The translations under genes and the position numbers were made by a program. From positions 24,902 to 30,283 of the forward strand of contig JAFKJZ010000333.1 in the NCBI GenBank assembly GCA_017305815.1: a DNA stretch of 5,382 bases. The letters run 5' to 3'. Under the pieces are notes generated by a model. The model searched no databases and was not told the origin of the DNA. It was given only the letters and a program-made list of their open reading frames with translations. The stretch is from Hyphomicrobiales bacterium (GTDB lineage: Bacteria; Pseudomonadota; Alphaproteobacteria; Rhizobiales; Kaistiaceae). Of this stretch, positions 1 through 4,082 are shown piece after piece (the first letter of the stretch is position 1; every line of letters starts with the position of its first letter).

Positions 1-76
1 CCGCTCCCAAGTCCTTGTTGGCATGCCCATCCGCCCCCGGAATTGTCATCGAGTGTGCGCGGATGCCCCCTGGCGA

Positions 77-81
77 AAGGA
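77..81 (+). promoter_or_regulatory. Ribosome binding site deciding the start of the DUF995-like gene
   Basis: AAGGA sits 7 nt before the ATG at 89. The same frame is open further upstream to an ATG at 23, but that codon has no purine-rich element before it. It would also put a charged, cysteine-containing stretch in front of an otherwise textbook signal peptide. The start at 89 is therefore preferred. Confidence 0.7.
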
Positions 82-88
82 AATCAAG

Positions 89-598
89 ATGTCCCTGATC
101 CGTTTGTCCGTGGTGAGCGTGGCCTTGTCCGCTCTCTTCGTGATGGGGGCTGACGCCGCCCCCCAATCGGCGTCGGCGGCGGCGACCGCCAAGCTCGCGG
201 CCGCCGCCACGCCGATGACCGCCGCAGCGCTGGACGCGCTCTATACCGGCAAGACGTGGAGCTGGAAGGACGGCGCCGGCTATTTCGGCGACGGTCACCG
301 CTTCTCCGGTTGGATCCAGCGCGGCGCGCTCTGGTATTATGGTCGCGGCAAGTGGCAGACGACCAATACCGGCAAGCTCTGCATGCAGGCCGTCTGGTAC
401 TATCGCACCGGATACGGCAACAACCCGTCCTGCATCCTGCATCGCGAGAAGGACGGCGTGATCTACCAGAAGCCCGCCCTCGGCGGCGAATGGTATGTCT
501 TCAAGCACAATCCCGCCCGGCCGGACGACGAGATCCGCAAGCTCGTCCCGGGCGACCATGTCGCCAAGAACATGGCCCGTCTCGAGGCTATGCGCTGA
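89..598 (+). CDS. Secreted DUF995-like protein of unknown function
   Basis: A 169-residue exported protein. Residues 1-23 form a signal peptide: a short n-region with Arg5, a hydrophobic stretch of about 7-19, then an ADA-A type cleavage site. An Ala-rich linker follows to about residue 45. The mature domain (about 46-169) is rich in aromatics and Gly: TWSWKDGAGYF (56-66), RFSGW (71-75), a YYGRGKWQ segment (83-90), KLCMQAVWYY (96-105), SCILH (114-118) and EWYVF (134-138). This pattern of W, G, C and F matches my recollection of DUF995 (PF06191), a periplasmic or secreted family common in Rhizobiales with no established biochemistry. The two cysteines of the mature part, Cys98 and Cys115, could form a disulfide in the periplasm. 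The gene stands alone and is closed by the terminator at 641-677. Its promoter lies mostly outside the window. The family call is from memory of motifs, so moderately sure; secretion is quite sure. Confidence 0.8.
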   Translation: MSLIRLSVVSVALSALFVMGADAAPQSASAAATAKLAAAATPMTAAALDALYTGKTWSWKDGAGYFGDGHRFSGWIQRGALWYYGRGKWQTTNTGKLCMQAVWYYRTGYGNNPSCILHREKDGVIYQKPALGGEWYVFKHNPARPDDEIRKLVPGDHVAKNMARLEAMR

Positions 599-640
599 AC
601 AAGGCAAGGCGGTCTGCCGGCCGCCGGCGTCAAATGACGA

Positions 641-677
641 CATCCGGAAAGCGTGGAAACGCTCTCCGGATGTTTTT
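641..677 (+). terminator. Rho-independent terminator
   Basis: The arms 641-653 and 660-672 pair as a 13-bp stem with a single internal A-C mismatch and a 6-nt loop (TGGAAA). TTTTT follows directly at 673-677. It lies 42 bp after the stop of the DUF995-like gene and ends its transcription. The opposite strand has only a weak T-containing tail (TCGTCATTT), so it could slow transcription of the convergent minus-strand gene but is built mainly for the plus strand. Confidence 0.88.
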
Positions 678-697
678 GTCTGTCCGCCGGTCGTCGT

Positions 698-718
698 GGC
701 CGCCCAGAATTGGCGGCC
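698..718 (-). terminator. Hairpin at the 3' end of the small minus-strand gene, possible weak terminator
   Basis: GGCCGCC (698-704) and GGCGGCC (712-718) form a perfect 7-bp GC stem around a 7-nt loop. On the minus strand the stem begins inside the TAG stop codon (720-718). There is no T-run after it, so it is either a weak or rho-assisted terminator, an mRNA 3'-end stabilising structure, or chance in GC-rich DNA. Confidence 0.3.
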
Positions 719-1032
719 TAGAACATGTCGCGCCGGAAGCAGCGCGACCTCTGGCCGAAGCCGCTCGCCGTGCAGACGAGGGAGTTGCTGTTCAGATACT
801 CCGTCTCGGAAATCTGGACGACGGTGCCCTTTGCTGCCTTGTTGTAGCGGACGTCGCCATTGACGCGGTACTTCACCAGATAGACGGAACGGGTGTCGTC
901 CTTCTTCTTGCGAAGCTCCTTCGCCTCGGCCGCGGCCGACATCGCGACCGTGGCTGCGAGGCCAATCGTGGCGGCCGCCATCCACTTCAGGCTCTTCCGG
1001 CGGGCATTGTGAACCAGTTCATTGCGTCTCAC
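718..1032 (-). CDS. Small basic secreted protein, unknown function
   Basis: A 104-residue protein that I do not recognise. The start is a GTG at 1032-1030, chosen because a perfect GGAGG stands 8 nt before it; a longer reading from 1110 lacks such a site. Residues 1-17 are an unusually long basic n-region (several Arg/Lys, ending KSLKW). Residues 18-35 are an Ala-rich hydrophobic core, and the likely cleavage is after AEA at 35-37. The mature part, about 67 residues, opens with a charged KELRKKKDD stretch. It then has alternating hydrophobic segments (SVYLVKY, TVVQISETEYL) that look like beta strands. It ends with two cysteines, Cys87 and Cys98, in a Gly/Arg-rich tail that could close a disulfide loop. 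It is convergent with the DUF995-like gene and divergent from the AraC-family regulator, so its promoter should lie in 1046-1360. Export is well supported; function is unknown. Confidence 0.72.
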   Translation of the reverse strand: MRRNELVHNARRKSLKWMAAATIGLAATVAMSAAAEAKELRKKKDDTRSVYLVKYRVNGDVRYNKAAKGTVVQISETEYLNSNSLVCTASGFGQRSRCFRRDMF

Positions 1033-1040
1033 GGGATTTG

Positions 1041-1045
1041 CCTCC
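1041..1045 (-). promoter_or_regulatory. GGAGG ribosome binding site selecting a GTG start
   Basis: On the minus strand GGAGG (1045-1041) is followed by 8 nt and then GTG (1032-1030). It is the strongest Shine-Dalgarno match near this gene. It places the signal peptide at the N terminus, so it decides the start. Confidence 0.7.
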
Positions 1046-1360
1046 AGGCTCTTGATCCAGGGACGTATTACGGCCTGTCCTCTAACATTCCTGCCGGAAA
1101 GTCCGGACAATTTTCCTCAAATCCGCGTCATCGCGGGACCAGTTTCGGCGTGGTTGGCGGGTGCCGCGCCGTCGGGTTCCGGAGTCTTAAGGGACTTTGG
1201 TAAGGCAATATGACTTCTTGATACAACTTTGTGGTGTGACGCTTTCTCAAGTGAAATTGATAAGTTGTCCATATTTACTTGGCTTCGACATGAGATGGCC
1301 GCGCTTGAAACGAGCAAGGTCTGGAATTACTCTGATCTACAGACGTGACGGGGTAGTGTA
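1046..1360. promoter_or_regulatory. AT-rich divergent intergenic region with candidate promoter and operator repeats
   Basis: This 315-bp stretch separates the minus-strand secreted gene from the AraC-family gene and holds no convincing ORF. Bases 1191-1290 contain only 39 G or C in 100 by hand count, sharply lower than the coding DNA on both sides. Within it are an inverted repeat ACAACTT (1223-1229) / AAGTTGT (1262-1268), two copies of TTGATA (1218-1223 and 1257-1262), and two copies of ACTTTG (1194-1199 and 1226-1231) exactly 32 bp apart. A plus-strand promoter could be TTGGTA (1197-1202), 17 nt, GATACA (1220-1225), but the -10 is poor. A small CCGCG-TCAT-CGCGG hairpin lies at 1123-1136. 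That both promoters lie here follows from gene order; the exact elements are guesses. Confidence 0.45.
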
Positions 1361-2503
1361 GTGGTATTCAGCGAGCCCAGGGGTATTCGCCCGAAGTCCG
1401 AATTTGTCGAGCGCCGCCGTTCGCCACGCTTGCAGCTGACGCCGCTTGGCGAAGATGTCGGTAAGCCTCCCGCGCTTGTTCCGCAGTACTTCTCGACGGA
1501 AAGCCTGCCCGACGACCAGCAGTTCGCTGCCTGGCGGGCGCATCTGTCACCGGTGCTGGGCGTCCGATTGCCGGACGACGTTCGCGCGGAAGATGGCTTC
1601 GTGGCGCACCAGACGATCTGGAACCTGCGCGGCATCCTGCTGGTGGAGCAATCGGCTCCGGCCTTCAGCTATGAGCGGTCGCGGGATCAGGTCCGCTTCA
1701 GCCCGATCGACCACTGGCAGCTTACCTTTCTCCGTTTCGGCCAGAGCTGGACGGCGGTCGACCAGCGCGTCGCCGCGAACCGTCCCGGCATGGTCGAGAT
1801 CTGCTCGCTCGGCCAGTCGTTTCGTGGACGGGCGACGGCGACGAAATCGGTCACCTTGGTCGTTCCGGTCGACCAGTTTGCCGAGCGGGGAGGGCTGCCG
1901 GCGGGCAGCCATCACGCGGTTCTGGGCGGTCATCGCGCCAAGCTGCTGATCGACTTCGTGACCAGTATCGAGGACAGCCTGAGCCGCCTGTCGCCGGAGG
2001 GCCTCGCGAGCGTACGGAGCAGCCTGCTGGAGATCGTATTCGATACGGTCACCTTCCTGGTGGGGCCGTCCAACGAGAACGATCCTGTGTCGCATACCGG
2101 CCTGATGACCCGGGCGCGCCGGTTCATCCAGAGCCATCTGGCTTCCGAGGATCTGACGCCGGACGCTCTTTGTCGCGAGCTGGCGATTTCCCGCACCCGG
2201 CTCTACGAACTGTTCGAGAGCTCGGGCGGCGTGCAGAAATACATCCGCGAGCGCCGCCTGCTCGCCGCGCACGCCATGCTTGCCGATGAACTGAACACGC
2301 GAAAGGTCGTCGACGTGGCGATGGCCCTCGGCTTCGACTCCGCCGCCAATTTCAGCCGCGCCTTTGCGCAGCAGTTCGGCTACAGCCCGAGCAGCGTTCG
2401 TCGCCACGCTGCCCGGTCGGAGGCGCAGGCGGATCTCGCCCCTGCCGTCGGGACGGCCGAGACCTATGAGAGCATCCTCGAAAACCTGACGCGCTCGCCC
2501 TGA
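1361..2503 (+). CDS. AraC-family transcriptional regulator
   Basis: A 380-residue DNA-binding regulator. The start is GTG at 1361. An in-frame stop lies just upstream at 1346-1348, the ribosome site is weak (GGGG at 1350-1353), and the first internal Met is at residue 144, far inside the sensory domain. Residues about 42-175 resemble the AraC_binding_2 type of N-terminal domain: an opening YFSTESLPDDQQFAAWR, then strands through LTFLRFGQSW and MVEICSLGQSF. The C terminus is a standard two-helix-turn-helix AraC/XylS domain. The first HTH is at about 265-287 (LTPDALCRELAISRTRLYELF). The second, at about 315-348, carries the signature VAMALGFDSAANFSRAF followed by FGYSPSSVRR. Residues 1-40 are a basic, probably disordered extension. 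The ligand and targets cannot be read from the sequence. The gene is monocistronic and divergent from the 104-residue secreted protein gene, which, with its own promoter, is the first target to test. Confidence 0.93.
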   Translation: MVFSEPRGIRPKSEFVERRRSPRLQLTPLGEDVGKPPALVPQYFSTESLPDDQQFAAWRAHLSPVLGVRLPDDVRAEDGFVAHQTIWNLRGILLVEQSAPAFSYERSRDQVRFSPIDHWQLTFLRFGQSWTAVDQRVAANRPGMVEICSLGQSFRGRATATKSVTLVVPVDQFAERGGLPAGSHHAVLGGHRAKLLIDFVTSIEDSLSRLSPEGLASVRSSLLEIVFDTVTFLVGPSNENDPVSHTGLMTRARRFIQSHLASEDLTPDALCRELAISRTRLYELFESSGGVQKYIRERRLLAAHAMLADELNTRKVVDVAMALGFDSAANFSRAFAQQFGYSPSSVRRHAARSEAQADLAPAVGTAETYESILENLTRSP

Positions 2504-2524
2504 CGCCAGGCGTCCCGCCTGGCG
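2504..2524. terminator. Perfect hairpin between convergent genes, possible bidirectional terminator
   Basis: CGCCAGGCG (2504-2512) and CGCCTGGCG (2516-2524) pair perfectly over 9 bp around a 3-nt TCC. It starts on the base after the AraC-family stop codon and lies 36 bp from the end of the convergent secreted gene. Neither strand has a T-run, so it is not a canonical rho-independent terminator. Its position between two converging genes favours a shared transcript-end structure. Confidence 0.45.
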
Positions 2525-2560
2525 CCGGTTATCGTGGAGCGGTGGAGCGGTTCGCTTCCG

Positions 2561-2860
2561 TCAGTTGTGCGACTGCTGGAAGCCGGCCACGTCGTATTGC
2601 GAAACGCTCTTCGGGTTGTTGGAGTTCTGCGGCTGCGTTCCCGCGTAGTGCGTTCCCGATGTTCCGTCCGGATTGAAGGCAGAGCCCGGCGCGCCGGCGG
2701 CATTGCCCGGCGTTGCGCTTCCGGTCTCGGCGCTGCCGATCGTCTGGTTCGGCTGGCCTGTCGTGCCGGTCACCGTATGGACGTTGGCGGCGAGTGCGGG
2801 GCCGATGGAGATCAGGATCATCGATCCGCCCAGGATCATCGGACCAAGGAGATGTCTCAT
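2561..2860 (-). CDS. Small exported low-complexity protein, unknown function
   Basis: A 99-residue protein. The ATG at 2860 is chosen because GGGAG lies 6 nt upstream and because it begins a clean signal peptide: MRH, a hydrophobic core of about residues 4-20, and a PALA-A cleavage site at 24-25. The frame remains open to a GTG at 2956, but that would bury the signal sequence behind 32 residues. The mature part (about 75 residues) has no cysteine and is dominated by Gly, Thr, Ser, Asn, Pro and Ala (for example TGTTGQPNQTIGS and TPGNAAGAPGS). It is therefore probably disordered or extended in the periplasm or outside the cell. The C-terminal segment NNPKSVSQYDVAGFQQ (81-96) is less repetitive and is the part most likely to be conserved. 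I do not recognise a named family. It converges with the AraC-family gene and diverges from ppk2. Confidence 0.72.
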   Translation of the reverse strand: MRHLLGPMILGGSMILISIGPALAANVHTVTGTTGQPNQTIGSAETGSATPGNAAGAPGSAFNPDGTSGTHYAGTQPQNSNNPKSVSQYDVAGFQQSHN

Positions 2861-2928
2861 GATATTCTCCCAGATGTTGCCGTCCTCAGGAGTGGCCCGG
2901 CGCCGGTGGCACCTGGCCAGGCCTCCAT
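2857..2928 (-). CDS. Possible 23-codon leader ORF coupled to the small exported protein
   Basis: On the minus strand an ATG at 2928-2926 follows GGGGGAGG with only 3 nt between, which is closer than ideal. It opens 23 codons (beginning MEAWPGATG, ending SGRIS) and stops at TGA 2859-2857. That TGA shares ATGA with the start codon of the exported protein gene, the classic geometry for translational coupling. The peptide has no run of one amino acid that would suggest attenuation and no recognisable domain. The same frame is open further upstream, which is common in GC-rich shadow DNA, so the ORF may be accidental. Confidence 0.25.
   Translation of the reverse strand: MEAWPGATGAGPLLRTATSGRIS
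2867..2871 (-). promoter_or_regulatory. Ribosome binding site deciding the start of the 99-residue exported protein
   Basis: GGGAG on the minus strand (2871-2867) is 6 nt before the ATG at 2860-2858. This spacing, together with the signal peptide that begins there, favours this start over the upstream in-frame GTG at 2956. If the 23-codon leader ORF is translated, this site lies inside it. Confidence 0.6.
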
Positions 2929-3039
2929 TTTCCTCCCCCGGGTGAGGCAACGCCACCGCCTTCTACGGGTGTCCAGGATTTGTGATGTCGAGGCCGCGCG
3001 GGCCGCTGCCGGACGGTTCCGGTCGCTTCGACATTCCAT

Positions 3040-3068
3040 TTGACAGTCGTGGGGAAAGGGGCTTGCGT
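3040..3068 (+). promoter_or_regulatory. Candidate promoter for the ppk2 / phosphate transporter operon
   Basis: An exact TTGACA lies at 3040-3045. At 17 nt spacing the -10 position reads TTGCGT (3063-3068), which keeps only the outer T residues of the consensus. Alphaproteobacterial promoters often have weak -10 boxes, so the call rests on the -35 and on position, about 90-120 bp before the ppk2 start. The region also holds CGACAT (3029-3034) and TGACAG (3041-3046), 12 bp apart, a poor look-alike of a Pho box. Confidence 0.3.
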
Positions 3069-3075
3069 CGGGGTG

Positions 3076-3145
3076 TCCGGGCGACGCTGCGCGCCCGGGA
3101 AGCCGGTCGTTTAATCCGGCCGAAATGCCGAACCTTGGCACAAGG
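3076..3145 (+). other. Structured ppk2 leader: three consecutive short hairpins
   Basis: Three stems lie in the 84 bp before the ppk2 start. CCGGGCG (3077-3083) pairs with CGCCCGG (3092-3098), extended by a T-G pair (3076/3099). GCCGG (3102-3106) pairs with CCGGC (3116-3120) around an AT-rich 9-nt loop. CCTTG (3133-3137) pairs with CAAGG (3141-3145) around a 3-nt loop. The third stem ends one base before the GAGGGG ribosome site (3147-3152). None is followed by a T-run. They could affect translation or transcript stability, or be chance in GC-rich DNA. I recognise no known riboswitch. Confidence 0.35.
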
Positions 3146-3159
3146 CGAGGGGAACCGAG

Positions 3160-4059
3160 ATGTCTCGCAAGGAAGTCATCGAGGTCGTGAGGCAATACAC
3201 GGAGCCGTTCCGTGTCACCAAGGGCAAGGACTTCCGCCTCGCCGATTATGATCCCGGCGATACGCTGGGGCTGAAGATGGACAAGAAGGACGCGGCCGAC
3301 CTTCTCCGTCGCGGCGCCGACTGGCTGGCGATGGAGCAGGACATGCTCTACGCGCAGGATTCCTGGTCGGTGCTCCTGGTGTTCCAGGCCATGGACGCGG
3401 CCGGCAAGGACGGGACGATCAAGCACGTCATGTCCGGCATCAATCCGCAGGGTTGCGACGTCTATTCGTTCAAGCAGCCCTCGGCCGAGGAACTGTCGCG
3501 CGATTTCCTCTGGCGCTATGCGATGAAGGTGCCGCAGCGCGGCCGCATCGGTATCTTCAACCGATCCTACTACGAGGAAGTGCTCGTGGTGCGCACGCAC
3601 CAGGAGCTTCTGAAGGCGCAGAAGCTCCCGCCGAAGCTGGTCGGCAAGAATATCTGGGACGAGCGGCTCGCCGATATCGCCCGCTTCGAGGACTATCTGA
3701 CCCGGCAGGGCGTGATCATCCTCAAATTCTACCTGAACCTCTCATATGACGAGCAGAAGCGCCGCTTCATGGCCCGGCTCGACAAGCCGGACAAGAACTG
3801 GAAGTTCTCGGCGAGTGACGTCCGCGAGCGCCGCTACTGGGACGACTACATGAAGGCCTATGACGAGGCGATCCGGGCGACCGCCTCGAAGAACGCGCCC
3901 TGGTTCGTCGTGCCGGCCGACAACAAGTGGTTCACGCGCCTCGTCGTGGCGGCGGCGATCGTCGATGCGGTCGAAAAGCTCGACCTTGAATATCCGACGG
4001 TCTCGGACGCGCAGCGGAAGGACCTCGCAGCAGCGCGGGAAGAGCTGGAGCGCGAATAG
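3160..4059 (+). CDS. ppk2: PPK2-family polyphosphate kinase (polyphosphate:nucleotide phosphotransferase)
   Basis: A 299-residue cytoplasmic enzyme that transfers phosphate between polyphosphate and nucleotides (family knowledge), typically regenerating ADP or ATP, or GTP, from polyphosphate. It is one complete PPK2 domain of the usual single-domain length. The Walker A-type loop is MDAAGKDGT at 78-86 (Lys83). The Walker B-type segment is GIFNRSYYEEVLVVR at 131-145. The lid region is at about 205-234, with KPDKNWKFSASD (209-220) followed by RERRYWDDY. An aromatic, basic NKWFTRLVVA segment at 255-264 near the C terminus is also typical. The FNRSYYE sequence, with Asn where many members have Asp in FDRSWYN, plus the following VLVVR, points to the class III-like group able to phosphorylate both AMP and ADP. 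That substrate range is inference. The start at ATG 3160 is supported by GAGGGG 7 nt upstream. The phosphate transporter gene follows after 23 bp, most likely in the same operon. Confidence 0.95.
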   Translation: MSRKEVIEVVRQYTEPFRVTKGKDFRLADYDPGDTLGLKMDKKDAADLLRRGADWLAMEQDMLYAQDSWSVLLVFQAMDAAGKDGTIKHVMSGINPQGCDVYSFKQPSAEELSRDFLWRYAMKVPQRGRIGIFNRSYYEEVLVVRTHQELLKAQKLPPKLVGKNIWDERLADIARFEDYLTRQGVIILKFYLNLSYDEQKRRFMARLDKPDKNWKFSASDVRERRYWDDYMKAYDEAIRATASKNAPWFVVPADNKWFTRLVVAAAIVDAVEKLDLEYPTVSDAQRKDLAAAREELERE

Positions 4060-4082
4060 CGCGCGACGAGGAGGGCGGCGGC

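Noticed and set aside
256..1203. A 315-codon plus-strand open frame running from inside the DUF995-like gene to 1203
   Set aside because: It passes through the strong terminator at 641-677 and overlaps the convergent secreted gene. Its composition is Arg-rich and without domains.
1117..1317. A 66-codon minus-strand open frame in the divergent intergenic region
   Set aside because: It has no Shine-Dalgarno site before either of its Met codons and no recognisable features. It occupies the AT-rich region expected to hold promoters.
1547..2407. A 286-codon minus-strand open frame inside the AraC-family gene
   Set aside because: It is antisense to a gene with an unmistakable AraC HTH domain and has no domain features of its own.
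3010..3040. GGAAC on the minus strand considered as the -35 of an EcfG-type general stress promoter
   Set aside because: No GTT is found at the required 16-17 nt downstream; the sequence there is GC-only.
2534..3043. A 169-codon plus-strand open frame antisense to the 99-residue exported protein
   Set aside because: It is an Arg/Val/Gly-rich chain without a signal peptide or domain. The minus strand offers a good ribosome site and signal peptide instead.
2982..3251. An 89-codon plus-strand open frame overlapping the ppk2 start
   Set aside because: It is Arg-rich, has no ribosome site, and runs into the ppk2 coding region in another frame.
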